A stretch of DNA of 64,000 nucleotides from Metridium senile (lineage: Eukaryota > Cnidaria > Anthozoa > Actiniaria > Metridiidae), in assembly GCA_949775045.1 (NCBI GenBank), contig OX459103.1, forward strand, positions 15,860,807 through 15,924,806, written 5' to 3'. The translations under genes and the position numbers were made by a program. The notes under the pieces are model-generated. The model had not been told where the DNA came from and did not search any database. It saw only the letters and a list, made by a program, of their open reading frames with translations. The stretch's first letter is position 1. Each line of letters opens with the position of its first letter. Shown here in pieces: positions 44,879 through 56,978 of the stretch.

Positions 44879-45964
44879 AATCTAAAAGAACGTGACTTCC
44901 TTCACGAAGCCTACAAAGCGAATTCGAACACCGTCATCACGGCATGAAAACATTCAATTGGCCTGCCTGAAAACCACTTTCAACAGCCCAAATCGCTTCA
45001 AAAATTACACAAATTGCTTTAGTAACTATCTATCTTTCTTGGTCTGCCTTCAATTTTCAAGAACAACTTCAAGTTTTCGAAGCTTTCAAGTTTTCGAACT
45101 CTATACTGGGTCTTCGTAGCGGCGCTTGTTGGGGGAGGGGATTTCTCAAAAGGTTAATCTTGATAATAATATTTCTGAGACTTAGTTTTCATTTTCTCAA
45201 TAAAAACATAAAATTTGGGATAAGGACATTTCTCATTAAAGTAACCTAAAATTAGTCATAAATGATTATTTGTTAATTTTTGTGCACATTTTTAACATTT
45301 TGTTAACATTAATCAACCAATTAAAAGGCCGTTCGCGTAAAACTCGCCCGGTGACTTTAACTTTGAAACACAGATTTTGCTCATCTCTTATACATTGAAA
45401 GGCTATCATATACCAATAACAAAACCACTATTTATATCAGATTTTCTTTTGAATTTTTTATGTTACGAATTTTTTTCCGTTACGACTTGGAGAAGCCCGT
45501 TCGGAGCAATTTCGAAGGTCAAATTTCATGCAACTTTGAACGACGATATTTCACGAAATAATTAATTCCACCCAAAACAAATACCATAATGAGTTTAATT
45601 GGGTATTTATTGATAAACAAATGCGATTTCAGGCTCATTGAGTGAAAACCAAGGAAATAACATTTTTTTTATTTGACCTATGTTACGCACAAATACCGAA
45701 CACGTGAAAACACATCACACAAAAACTCGAATTTCTAGAAAGTGGGGCGTGCAATTGGAATTAAGTAAGTGCAGGCTAATAGTAGATAGGATAGTAGATG
45801 TAAACAACAAAAGAAATCTTGCGGCTATCATTTAATAAAAAAGTTACAGCCTCGCAAACTTACCATAATTCGGCTTTTTTGATAATTTGCCTTCATTTTG
45901 ACCGTCTCGTTGAAATAAAGAATTGCATCGAGATCCTTCATAAATGTGCCTGAAACCATAAGTT

Positions 45965-46177
45965 ATGAAAGAAAATGTTGTACAAATGCATAGAAATTCT
46001 ATTGAAAAAGAAATAGCGGTAATTTTGGCAAATAACTTCGTCTTAACATGCCTAAAGTTCGATATTTCTCACCTCGATCAGTTCTCGGCTTTCCCTTGTC
46101 GATATGCTCAGAATATAAAACTTCCATTGCCAGATACTTTTTCTTTTAGACCTCATTTACGACATTATGGTATTTGA
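45965..46177 (+). CDS. 70-codon frame in the left arm (mirrored in the right arm)
   Basis: MKENVVQMHRNSIEKEIAVI, then FDISHLDQFSAFPCRY. The same frame lies at 48571-48783 on the minus strand with two replacements. It could be a transposase exon or just arm sequence. No domain recognised. Confidence 0.25.
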   Translation: MKENVVQMHRNSIEKEIAVILANNFVLTCLKFDISHLDQFSAFPCRYAQNIKLPLPDTFSFRPHLRHYGI

Positions 46178-47030
46178 CTTATAGTTTTTTTCGTACACTC
46201 GCTTAAACAAGCGAAACAAGACACATAAACAACACAGCAGCAGCGATCCGCCATGTTTACTTTCTGCTAGACAACCGCTGGACAAAAAGAGACCTGGCTC
46301 ATCTCAAGCAACACAGGGTACCCAGTCTAAGAATTTGTATAAATCGAGCAAGTGCTGTTGGTTACTCATCAAATATCGTTTTGTAACTAGTTAGCTATTT
46401 TCTTTGAAAAAAGGTCGTTGTTTTGTAAAATAACAAGCATGAAGGGTATTATACGAAAGAACTACGTACTTAATAAAAGAGGTGGCCATGGGAACATTTT
46501 TTCCATTCATTATATTAGTCACGTCAAGAGAGGGAACCGAATTAGTATAATAATTAATTGACCCCTCAATCTAAACACATGACAAATCATGGAAAATACA
46601 CAACTTTACTTGGTATCCATTCTCAGCTACTCAGTGATACAATTTTTATTTGAGTGACTAGCAGTTAAGAGTACATATTTGTCATTTATATATAATATGC
46701 ATTCTACATATGGTATGGTAGTTGTCATGCAACTTTGAATGGTCTTGAATGTGTGTCAAGAAAGTAACTCAACGTTCTTACTAATTTTTACGTTCTAATA
46801 GCACTAGTAATATTGTCATATCACGCGCGCAATTAATATGCACGGAAAAAATTAATCGCGTTTTTTTCATACTTATTTGATCATCAAAAGAGTGAAATGA
46901 TACAAGCATAGAATAAGTGAGCTTGCTGGATTCAATAAGATGCTCTGATGATGCACTCGGCTCTACATTTTTTTACCTTGTTTGGGAAATATACTAATTT
47001 TACACTCATTATTTAATTCATTGTACTACT

Positions 47031-47150
47031 GGGGCCAATTGTACGAAAGGTGTATAAAATTATCCACCGGATAAAGTAATCTATACTGCATAAGTTGTTT
47101 TTAAATTTTATTCGCTGGTAGCCCTATCTACTCTTCGTACAACCGGCCCC
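47031..47150. mobile_element. 120-bp MITE, GGGGCC ends
   Basis: GGGGCCAATTGTACGAA pairs with TTCGTACAACCGGCCCC. The interior has TATCCACCGGATAAAG. The type, with ATCCACCGGATAA, recalls a very common anthozoan MITE (recalled, not searched). Nested in the 4.1 kb foldback. Confidence 0.75.
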
Positions 47151-47188
47151 TGAAGCCTAAATGTTCTATTTTGCCCTTATATACATCC

Positions 47189-47470
47189 GGGGGGGGGGGG
47201 GGGGGGGGGGTACACCCCTAGAAAATGGATAGGGGTGCTCGGCGGACGGTTTTGAAAATGACCCTAAAAGGTATGCATAAATTAACTCAGATACTGATCT
47301 CAGATGTTTTCAGACCCTAAAAGGTACGACCACATTAAAAAAATGTTCAATATGTATAATCTTAAGTTTGAAAACTGGTTCAAAAAGTTACGGTGCCAGT
47401 TCGAGACCCTAAAAGGAACGCGAGGCCGGGTCTTATTTTCGACCCTAAAAGGTCCGTCGAGCACCCCTCG
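47189..47470. mobile_element. element with G-run end and AGGGGTGCTCG repeats
   Basis: A run of more than 20 G is followed by AGGGGTGCTCGGCGGACGG. The right part ends GGTCCGTCGAGCACCCCT, its imperfect complement. ACCCTAAAAGG recurs five times inside. Nested in the 4.1 kb foldback. Confidence 0.7.
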
Positions 47471-47526
47471 AGACTCTTTTTGACACCACTGTGTTCAGGA
47501 TGATGACATGTTACCTTTGTACTTTT

Positions 47527-47778
47527 TCAGAATTTTCCTAAGGTATGACGGTGTTGATAGCATATCCACACTTTTCTAGCATCCTCGTGATGTAAATAAA
47601 ACATACCAGCCCTGGCCAGTATTAGTTGACTCTCACTCAGATGCTCCTTAGAAAGGTGGTTACTAACCAAATGGGTTTCCACCGAATCATTACATTCCGT
47701 TACACGCACAAAACCACTTAATCCACGTGACGGACCACAGCTAGTTTTAACATAATCATTTTTGTTCAAAAAGCAATC
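47527..47778 (-). pseudogene. transposon-type exon with a stop at an expected Trp
   Basis: The frame from ATG 47784 reads [18 protein letters not shown], then [20 protein letters not shown] and [14 protein letters not shown] before TGA. The block 'WIC..HR..LGkfW' is, as I recall, typical of zinc-cluster proteins encoded near cnidarian DNA transposons, where a Trp would follow; here the next codon is TGA. This suggests a broken exon. It lies in the centre of the foldback element. Confidence 0.5.
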
Positions 47779-49715
47779 TAAAGACATATTTGCAGTTAGA
47801 TCGAGATACAACGTCGTTGGTTCAAAGAAAAGTTATCTCAATTAGCGATAGGATAATTAGCGCGGCAAGATCATAGACAATTAAAGTTTAATCAAGTGCT
47901 ATCTAGTTTACAGTGGAAGTACTCGGCTATATTCGGGACTGGAGGATAGTATACCCTATATGATAAAGAGTAGAGTTGTTAATCGTTGGTCGCTCGCTAC
48001 CTCTTAAATATCGATTTTTATAACATTGCGGTACATTCTAGCGTACGCAATTGATTTATGACAATAAAGAGTTTGATACTTTCACAGTTGCGGTAAACGT
48101 TTATATCTGTCAGTTCAGTTGGACATGGCATTTTTAGAACTTAAGCAAAAGATTGACCACGCTTAACAATCCCTCTTTATTAACTGAATTAATTTTCCTG
48201 TGCTTAAAAATTTACTAATTACAATAAAATCACATGAACAGCAACATTTCGTGGAAAGCGCGTTTAAAGCGATTTTGGGGATCTCTTAGGTATCCCGCGT
48301 AAAATAATAATATTTTGACAAGACACTAGTTGTTTTGAGTATCAATAAAGGTACATTTATTTTATAGAATCGATATAGTCAATTTCCGACCAGCAGCACC
48401 TCGATTTATGCAAATACTTAGACTGGGTACCCTGTGTTGCTTGAGATGAGCCAGGTCCCTTTTTGTCCAGCGGTTGTCTAGCAGAAAGTAAACATGGCGG
48501 ATCGCTGCTGCTGTGTTGTTTATGTGTCTTGTTTCGCCTGTTTGAGCGAGTGTACGAAGAAAACTATAAGTCAAATACCATAATGTCGTAAATGAGGTCT
48601 AAAAGAAAAAGCCTCTGGCAATGGAAGTTTTATATTCTGTGCATATCGACAAGGGAAAGCCGAGAACTGATCGAGGTGAGAAATATCGAACTTTAGGCAT
48701 GTTAAGACGAAGTTATTTGCCAAAATTAACGCTATTTCTTTTTCAATAGAATTTCTATGCATTTGTACAACATTTTCTTTCATAACTTATGGTTTCAGGC
48801 ACATTTATGAAGGATCTCGATGCAATTCTTTATTTCAACGAGACGGTCAAAATGAAGGCAAATTATCAAAAAAGCCGAATTATGGTAAGTTTGCGAGGCT
48901 GTAACTTTTTTGTTAAATGATAGCCGCAAGATTTCTTTTGTTGTTTACATCTACTATCCTATCTACTATTAGCCTGCACTTACTTAATTCCAATTGCACG
49001 CCCCACTTTCTAGAAATTCGAGTTTTTGTGTGATGTGTTTTCACGTGTTCGGTATTTGTGCGTAACATAGGTCAAATAAAAAAAATGTTATTTCCTTGGT
49101 TTTCACTCAATGAGCCTGAAATCGCATTTGTTTATCAATAAATACCCAATTAAACTCATTATGGTATTTGTTTTGGGTGGAATTAATTATTTCGTGAAAT
49201 ATCGTCGTTTAAAGTTGCATGAAATTTGACCTTCGAAATTGCTCCGAACGGGCCTCTCCAAGTCGTAACGGAAAAAAATTCGTAACATAAAAAATTCAAA
49301 AGAAAAACTGATTTAAATTGTGGTTTTGTTATTTGTATATGATAGCCTTTCAATGTACAAGAGATGAGCAAAATCTGTGTTTCAAAGTTAAAGTCACCGG
49401 GCGATTCTTACACGAACGGCCTTTTAAGTTCTTCACATTTTCCTATTAGTGCCTCAGGATAGCTTTGTGTAAATATATCAATTGATGAAACATTTTTAAT
49501 GCTGTTTTAAAATACCAAGCAATGCATCAAAACACCAAGCAGGCTAAAATGTCTAAAATAAAACACAACTCTGGCTCTGTCATCTCCTTGGATATAATAA
49601 CATTTTTCCTATTTGTGTCTCAGGATAGGTTTCTATACGTATAATATGCCTGTATTAAAGCTCTATAAGTTTCCTCATGACTAACTGAATTTGCTTCAGT
49701 TAGTGTCTATGTACA

Positions 49716-49878
49716 CAGTGGTACCTCTATTAAGTGGTCACCCTCGGGACTTTCCAAAGTGGCAACTAAATAGAGGTTGGCCGCAGAATAGAGGTATAGA
49801 ATAGGAGGTATACGAATTGATTTGGGACTTTTTATTGTGACCGCCTCAGAGGGTGACCGCTTAAGAGAAGTACCACTG
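49716..49878. mobile_element. 163-bp pogo-like MITE
   Basis: CAGTGGTACCTC at the left pairs with GAAGTACCACTG at the right. Further inside, AAGTGGTCACCCTCGG pairs with GAGGGTGACCGCTTAA. A TA flank is clear on the right only. Confidence 0.75.
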
Positions 49879-50501
49879 TATATGTATTGTGCATGATCTA
49901 TGTATGATACATTATGAATTTCAATCCCTCAGAATCCCTTCTGTTCAGTAGCCCGAGTAATCGCTCACAGAGCGTCTAGTTTCCTGATACGAATGTCTAG
50001 CGGGAGAGTACAATGTGAATGTACTACCCCTTTTTACAAACATATGGAGAGAGAAAACAAACATGCAAAGAGACCTATACTTTTACTGGATCATATAAAA
50101 TGGACTGATAACCTTTAACAAGAAAGCGAACGATTACTAAATATAAACAAAGAAAAAAATAATCCAAGTATTCAAAGAGAAAGATGAAAATAAGAAAGAA
50201 AGAAAATGATGAAAATAAGAAAATAGCAACTACAAAGTAAGAAATTATGAAATAAAGAAAGACAATGAAAAAAATGAAGAAAGGAGAATAAGAAGCGAGA
50301 ATTTGAAAAATATTTCCAATCAAAGAGAAAGCAATGAAGTTAAAAACGAAATAATCAAACGGTTAGAAAATATATACAAAAAAAAAAAAAAAGCATTTGA
50401 TAAGAAAAAACAACATGTTCACTGAAATGAATAAGGAATTCAGAAAAAAAGTAAACAGCATTAAATGATAAAATGGTAAAAAAAAATAGAAGTAACCTTA
50501 C

Positions 50502-50580
50502 CTATCCTGTTGCGGATGTTCAACGGTTTTTGACGGGTTAATATTGAAATAGAGCTAGCAAACATCAAGCTTTAATGATC
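50502..50580 (-). other. leader-like exon copy 2, upstream of GPCR copy 2
   Basis: The minus strand reads GTTGAACATCCGCAACAGGA, TAG|GTAAGG. It is homologous to the copies at 18539, 54990, 56261 and 60825. It lies about 6.5 kb upstream of the GPCR copy 2 acceptor on the same strand. It is probably a non-coding first exon. Confidence 0.5.
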
Positions 50581-51061
50581 ATTTATCATTAACATAAGAA
50601 TAAACATCATCATCAATGAACAGATGGGGACCTTGACTATTTGCGAATGTTCTATACTAATCTCAAATCCACGATGAATAACTTTTATAATTTTGTTAAC
50701 ATGAAAGGCCGACCATCTTGACGTGTTTTTAAATCGATTATCAGCATTGCCTTTGTTCGGAGCAATAAGGCTTTAAGGCAAATATATTATTTTCTCATTT
50801 AGATGTAAAAGAAAAAAAATACATATTCTATTATACTCACATCCACTGGATATGTGCATGCTTGCGCTCTGTAGTGGATACACTCTCTTTTCTCAACAAC
50901 TTGGTCCAGTTTAGAGTACTGGCTAGGGCATGGCTTGTATGTAATTAGTTATATGACAGTTTTTCTCTCAAATACAACACTATATTTTTTTGCTATCAAC
51001 ATGTGTATAGAGTTATCAAAAGCTCGCGCTTTTCAAATATACACCTAATCTAAAAAACGTT

Positions 51062-51278
51062 GTCCGCCGCACAGTCCTCGCGCCAAGACTGTGAAAGATA
51101 TTGGTTATATCTAATCAGTAATTAATTTATTTGCATGTTCATACTCTAGTGTGGTACTTTTTTCAACGAAATAGTGTTGTGCCTACTTTTATTTTCTTGT
51201 TTTATCACTCTCATCAAAATATTCACTGCGTTGTCCTTCACGGTCTTGGCGCAAGGACTGTGCGGCGGACCCGACAAC
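51062..51278. mobile_element. 217-bp inverted-repeat element
   Basis: TGTCCGCCGCACAGTCCTCG, CGCCAAGACTGTGA at the left and TCACGGTCTTGGCGCAAGG, ACTGTGCGGCGGAC at the right. No ORF of its own. Confidence 0.75.
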
Positions 51279-51854
51279 GTTTTTTTTTTGTACGCGATGG
51301 TGCACACAAGCTGTACACAAACATGGCGGCTCCATACATTCTTACAGCAAAAATTGCAAAATTACATTATAGTATAGTTTTACCCAATCTTTCACGTGAA
51401 AGTGCTTTTATTATGTTGAGGTCTCTGAAACTGCCTGAACTATTTTTTTATTAACGTAAATGCAAACCGAGAATTGAAACCTTAAATGTATTCTACACTA
51501 AAATTAAATAAGGTTAGCATATCGAATGTGGTTTAGCGTTGTCCGGTACTCTTATGGACAACGACATTCGTCATGACAGTGGTCAAAATGTTGTGGACTC
51601 ACGACGCGCAGCGGACAACAGGTTTTTCCTTGCAATTGATTCGTTCAGTTATAAATCATGATTAAGCACGATGGGATAAGCAGAAGCTGAACGAAAATTT
51701 TCTTTTCCTCACATCGCTAGTGCTCTCTTCTTGAGTGCTTTGCGTTACCGCTGTTGTCATTATGCGAAGTCACTCTAAAAACAAGGAAGTGAATGTTAGG
51801 GGACTAAGCGAGCTGGACTCAGTCATTTTTATACAGAAAGTATATGTGAATTGA

Positions 51855-52190
51855 TCGATTTACTCAGTTATTTGAGTAACCACTACTCAGTCGTTTATGC
51901 AGTGAGCAACTGTGGATGCATCGATTTACTCAGTTATTTGAGTAACCACTACTCAGTCGTTTATGCAGTGAGTAACTGTGGATGCATCGATTTACTCAGT
52001 TATTTGAGTAACCACTACTCAGTCATTTATGCAGTGAGCAACTGTGGATACATCAATTAAGTCAGTTATTTGAGTAACCACTATATACTCGGTCATTTTT
52101 ACAGTGAGCAACTGTGGATGCATCGATTTACTCAGTTATTTGAGTAACCACTACTCAGTCGTTTATGCAGTGAGTAACTGTGGATGCATC
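51855..52190. repeat. 66-bp tandem repeat, about five units
   Basis: Units GATTTACTCAGTTATTTGAG, TAACCACTACTCAGTCG, TTTATGCAGTGAG. The array is split by the element at 52197-52611 and resumes at 52612-52685. 66 is a multiple of three and the unit has an open frame (DLLSYLSNHYSVVYAVSNCG), so it looks coding without being so. Confidence 0.9.
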
Positions 52191-52196
52191 GAATTA

Positions 52197-52611
52197 CGGG
52201 GGGGGGGGGGGGGGGGGGTTGGGTTCCGCTGGGATCCTAAAACGGTTACCCTGTTTATGACAGAAAAAAAACAAATTCTTATACCCTGTTTATGGCAAGT
52301 GATAAAAATGGGACCCTGTTTATGACAGTTTAGGACCATGTTTATGCCGCGAAAACGTGCTGAATTTTCCGAAAGACGAAAGACCGCGCTGCTCATCATA
52401 TTACCTAATTACTATACCTGATTATGATAAAAGAAAAATAAGGAAATTGGGAAATGGGGTAAATATATACCCTGTTCATGACAGAAAACTCAAAAAACCA
52501 TACCCTGTTTATGACAGAAAGCTCGAAAAACCATACCCTTTTCAGCGGATCATCCCCGTATAGTAAATATATGGGAGTAACCCCCCCCCCCCCCCCCCCC
52601 CCCCCCCGGGC
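52197..52611. mobile_element. 415-bp element with homopolymer G/C ends inserted in the 66-bp array
   Basis: It starts C(G)n and ends (C)nGGGC, flanked by AATTA at 52192-52196 and 52612-52616. The interior repeats ACCCTGTTTATGACAG. The right subterminal TATAGTAAATATATGGGAGT resembles the left end of 14022-14475, so the two are related. Confidence 0.82.
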
Positions 52612-52987
52612 AATTAAGTCAGTTATTTGAGTAACCACTATATACTCAGTCGTTTATGGATGCATCAATTTACTCAGTTATTTGAAAAATAACCAGACTG
52701 ACACATTTCCGAAACAAACAAAATATTAATATTTGTTATTTTCGTTTGTTTATTTTTCGGCGCAAAAAGTGGGGAAGTTATGCTGGAATGTGAGCTATAA
52801 AAACACAAACATGAACATAGAATATTAAGCGCAAAGCTACACAGAGTGTACTGCATCATTAAAATGTTATTTGTTTATCTTATATAGAGAGCTTCAATCA
52901 AGTAGGCGCTTGGAAATATTGGAAATTTGCTTAAGTTTAACTCAAAACGTTGAGAAATATTTTTTTTAATTTAGGAGCATTAACTAA

Positions 52988-53119
52988 GGGGCTGTTTATA
53001 TGAAGGCGAGTTGTCCCTGTTAGCCGGGATAACTCCTTTGTTTTATATTCCCCTGGGGACACAAAACAATAGAGTTATCCCGGCTAGCAGGGACAACTCG
53101 CCTTCATATAAACAGCCCC
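52988..53119. mobile_element. 132-bp near-perfect hairpin MITE, TAA duplication
   Basis: Arms of more than 50 bp start GGGGCTGTTTATATGAAGGC. It is flanked by TAA on both sides. TIR type and 3-bp duplication suit a Harbinger-type origin. Arm identity is very high, so it is young. Confidence 0.85.
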
Positions 53120-54204
53120 TAAGGTGACTGGCTACTTTTGAACGTTAAATTTGAGCCCATTATACATAGTAGGGTATGGACTGTTTGTTTGCACTCATCC
53201 ACAGTTACCCACAGTATAGTAAAAACGCCTAAGTACAGCTAACCTAGTTCCCTAGCTATTCATTTTCTAAAAATACTTTACTTGAATATTGTTTTCGAGC
53301 TTTGTAGGTATAAAGAAAATTTTGGGAGCGATTTTAGTGTAATGTGAAAACTTAAGTATTATACGTACTTGTAAACCCATAGCCAGAAATTACCGCCATA
53401 ACGCACGCACCAGTCCACGTTGCGTAACTCGTTATGCATCATATTTTACAAGAAAATGACCGTAGGGCATAATTATATTGTTGAGGTTGATGATATCAAT
53501 AAATATGAAATATGAGTTTTGTTTACTAAAGTTGCGAATTCACATTTTTTTGCGTTCAAATTTTGTCAAAAAATCCTATATCACCACAAGGCAATGCACT
53601 AATTAAAAATTGTCGCTGTAACAAGACAAGCAAGAGCTTATATATCAACAGGAAATGACGGAATCAAAATGTCGCACATCGTGTGATGACTTCCAACACT
53701 CAAACTATATGTTGAAAGTGTTTTAGCTTTTATTAAGAAAAAGTTGACTATTCTTTTACCATCCAAAAATCAATAGGAATCACCTTACGTGATATCTGTA
53801 ATGGTCAAAATGTATTTTTAATTGGACAATCTTTACGTCATTGACAGTATCGTCTCTTCCGGCCCTTGAGATCGAATTGGCACACACATATTATATATTT
53901 GTATATTTTTTTCTGTCGAAGAGATGTCTGAAATGTTTCTAAAAAATGTAGAGTGACAAAAAATAAGTTAGTGAGAAAGAAAGAGAGAGATATTAGGTGT
54001 ACACACACGACCACATCAACTACAGCAAATGCAGTTCTAAAACTCATGAATAATTAATGAAGAGAAAACAAAGACAAAATCACTAGCGTGAAGGAGTTTG
54101 AAATCTGATGAAACACTTGCATAAAATTAAGCCAACTTCGCTTTGAATTTGTCCAATAATTATCCAATAATTTGAGAAGTAATATCCAACACTCGAAAGG
54201 ATGA

Positions 54205-54300
54205 TTCATCAGGTTTTCAAACACCTTAAAATGGGCCAAAAAAAACTCGGCTGCGCCTCGTTTTTTCAACCCATTTTTCGGTGTTTGAAAACCTGATGAA
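54205..54300. mobile_element. hairpin element with CGGCTGCGCCTCG loop
   Basis: TTCATCAGGTTTTCAAACACC and its complement enclose a loop with ACTCGGCTGCGCCTCG. A similar hairpin with a GCCTGCGGCTCGCC loop is at 61935-61997. Confidence 0.75.
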
Positions 54301-54472
54301 ACACTCTTTCTCGTGTTTGATATATTACTTAAACCATGAAATGCAATCTAAGAAAGAACTAACAAATAGTGACTGTATTGCCACTATCGCTCAACCAGAA
54401 CATCTTGAGATAAAAGAGTAATACACAAGAAACCTCATTATCCATTGTTTTATTATTTATTCTGGATGAATA

Positions 54473-54613
54473 GAGTACAAACACTAAAAGTGTGCAATAC
54501 TTTGTACTATTTACCACTAAATAGTGTTGATTAAACAATAGAGAACAAAGGAATTTACATAATTTAGCAGTACTTAGTGGTATTTATGTTGCACACTTTT
54601 AGTATTTATACTC
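54473..54613. mobile_element. 141-bp TA-flanked MITE, copy 1
   Basis: Ends GAGTACAAACACTAAAAGTG and complement, TA on both sides. It has lost a little similarity at its right tip (GTATTTATACTC). Same family as copies 2-4. Confidence 0.85.
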
Positions 54614-54889
54614 TAGTAGCAACTATTAGTCACTAAATATGACTATTTGTTAGCATTTACTTGATATTATTTCATGGTTTAACTATTGCTCTATGCTGTA
54701 AATTTTCTTGTGTCGTAATAAATACTTTATTCTTATTCCTATTTTTGCTATTTATTATTATCATTATTTTAATGCTAACCAATACCTCAGAGCTAAACAA
54801 TTATGGTAATTGTAACAACGTCAAAATGAACCGTCTTTGATGATGATATTTGACCAGGTCGGCTCCAACCGTGCATGAATGTAAGTTTG

Positions 54890-54990
54890 ACAGACTAGTC
54901 CACGATATTGTTTCTGAATAATTAGTTTAATAATTGATACAGCTCTATTTCAAAATTATCCCATCAACAATCGTTGAACAGCCGCAACAG
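54890..54990 (+). other. leader-like exon copy 3
   Basis: It ends CGTTGAACAGCCGCAACAG|GTAAGG. Upstream of GPCR copy 3 on the same strand. The exon's 5' end is not known and is set only approximately. Confidence 0.5.
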
Positions 54991-55570
54991 GTAAGGTTAA
55001 TTGATTTTATTACTTTTTTTACTATTATTTGTTTTATCATTTAGCTATATAATATTTCTAATTTTATATTGTTCGAATGAATACTACCGCTAGACATGCA
55101 TTGTCTAGATATCAATTTAATACTAAAATTGTTCAGAATAGAACTATTAATCTCTCACTACAATATTCATAAAACTCGCCACCCAGTTACTGATCTTTGA
55201 CAGTCGATTTAAATAAACTATTAAAGCAGTCTTCGTGTTCACGATATAGACTTTATTTTTGAAGTAGACTCGAATTAAATAAACTTTTAAAACAGTCTTC
55301 ATTTTGACCTTATCAAATGAAAATCTTACTACTACGGATCAATAGAATTTGCTAGGTACGTAATTAATAATTTCGCACTCAATACATAAAACTAGTACAC
55401 AAATAAGATAAAATGCTTCCCTTTTGTAGTGTGATCCGGGAATATATGTTTTTAAACATATTTAATATTTATATCATTAAAATACGCAAATTTGTAAAAT
55501 AATGTTAGAGTGCAAGTTCAGTATATCTGTGACACATTAGTATATACTAAATTGTACAATTTTTATTATA

Positions 55571-55711
55571 GAGTACAAACACTAAAAGTGTGCAATACTT
55601 TGTACTATTTACCACTAAATAGTGTTGATTAAACAATAGAGAACAAAAGAATGTGCATAATTTAGCAGTATTTAGTGGTATTTATGTTGCACACTTTTAG
55701 TGTTTGTACTC
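55571..55711. mobile_element. 141-bp TA-flanked MITE, copy 2
   Basis: Same family; perfect tips, TA on both sides. It is contained in tandem copy 1 of the 1,267-bp duplication. Confidence 0.88.
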
Positions 55712-56160
55712 TAGTGATTTTCATTTGATCGTGACAGAAAAACGACTATTTAGTTCATACTTGTTGGGAACTGAAGAACAAAAGAAAACAATATATTCAG
55801 AGTGTAGTAACAACTTTTAGTTTGCCAATTCTTTCACGGTCATATGAAAATCACTCTAATTCACTTTTAGTATTTGTACTCTAGTAGCAACTATTAGTCA
55901 CTAAATATGACTATTTGTTAGCATTTACTTGATATTATTTCATGGTTTAACTTCATTTCCTCTATGCTGTAAATTTTCTTGTGTCGTAATAAATACTTTA
56001 TTCTTATTCCTATTTTTGCTATTTATTATTATCATTATTTTAATGCTAACCAATACCTCAGAGTTAAACAATTATGGTAATTGTAACAACGTCAAAATGA
56101 ACCGTCTTTGATGATGATATTTGACCAGGTCGGCTCCAACCGAGCATGCATGTAAGTTTG

Positions 56161-56261
56161 ACAAACTAGTCCACGATATTGTTTCTGAATAATTAGTTTA
56201 ATAATTGCTACAGCTTTATTTCAAAATTATCCCATCAACAATCGTTGAACAGCCGCAACAG
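56161..56261 (+). other. leader-like exon copy 4 (tandem duplicate)
   Basis: Identical donor context to copy 3 (CGCAACAG|GTAAGG), 1,271 bp further on. If both are used, GPCR copy 3 has two alternative first exons. Confidence 0.5.
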
Positions 56262-56837
56262 GTAAGGTTAATTGCTTTTATTACTTTTTTTACTATTATT
56301 TGTTTTATCATTTAGCTATATAATATTTCTAATTTTATATTGTTCGAATGAATGCTACCGCTAGACATGCATTGTCTAGATATCAATTTAATACTAAAAT
56401 TGTTCAGAATAGAACTATTTATGTCTCACTACAATATTTATAAAACTCGGCACCCAGTTACTGATCTTTGACAGTCGATTTAAATAAACTATTAAAGCAG
56501 TCTTCGTGTTCACGATATATACTTTATTTTTGAAGTAGACTCGAATTAAATAAACTTTTAAAACAGTCTTCATTTTGACCTTATCAAATGAAAATCTTAC
56601 TACTACGGATCAGTAGAATTTACTAGGTACGTAATTAATAATTTCGCAATACATAAAACTAGCGCACAAATAAGATAAAAGGCTTCCCTTGTGTAGTGTC
56701 ATCCGGGAATATATGTTTTTGAACATATTTAATATTTATATCATTAAAATACGCAAATTTGTAAAATAATGTTAGAGTGCAAGTTCAGTTTATCTGTGAC
56801 ACATTAGTAAATACTAAATTGTACAATTTTTACTATA

Positions 56838-56978
56838 GAGTACAAACACTAAAAGTGTTCAATACTTTGTACTATTTACCACTAAATAGTGTTGATTAAA
56901 CAATAGAGAACAAAAGAATGTGCATAATTTAGCAGTATTTAGTGGTATTTATGTTGCACACTTTTAGTGTTTGTACTC
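56838..56978. mobile_element. 141-bp TA-flanked MITE, copy 3
   Basis: Same family, in the second tandem copy, exactly 1,267 bp from copy 2. It is therefore a product of the duplication and not a separate insertion. Confidence 0.88.

Larger units (their letters stand above)
45325..49423. mobile_element. 4.1 kb TTAA-flanked foldback element with about 1.04 kb arms
   Basis: TTAA flanks both ends (45321-45324 and 49424-49427). The tips read AAGGCCGTTCG and its complement. The left arm, to about 46365, is repeated in reverse at about 48395-49423 with few mismatches. The 2.0 kb centre carries a partial transposon-type exon (47527-47778, minus) and two smaller MITEs. TTAA targeting suits a Kolobok- or piggyBac-like system. 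The arms hold a matching open frame with ATG at 45965 and, inverted, at 48783. Confidence 0.9.
54597..55863. repeat. 1,267-bp tandem duplication, copy 1
   Basis: From CACTTTTAGTATTTATACTC at the right tip of MITE copy 1 to just before the same motif at 55864. It includes leader-like exon copy 3 and MITE copy 2. Confidence 0.88.

Noticed and set aside
50075..50323. hydrophobic Phe/Ile/Leu-rich minus-strand ORF
   Set aside because: It is the complement of an A- and GAAA-rich purine tract; low complexity explains it.
51851..52060. repeat protein in the 66-bp array
   Set aside because: Frame opens at TTG, the unit length is a multiple of three, and the array decays into non-coding copies. No sign of selection can be seen.
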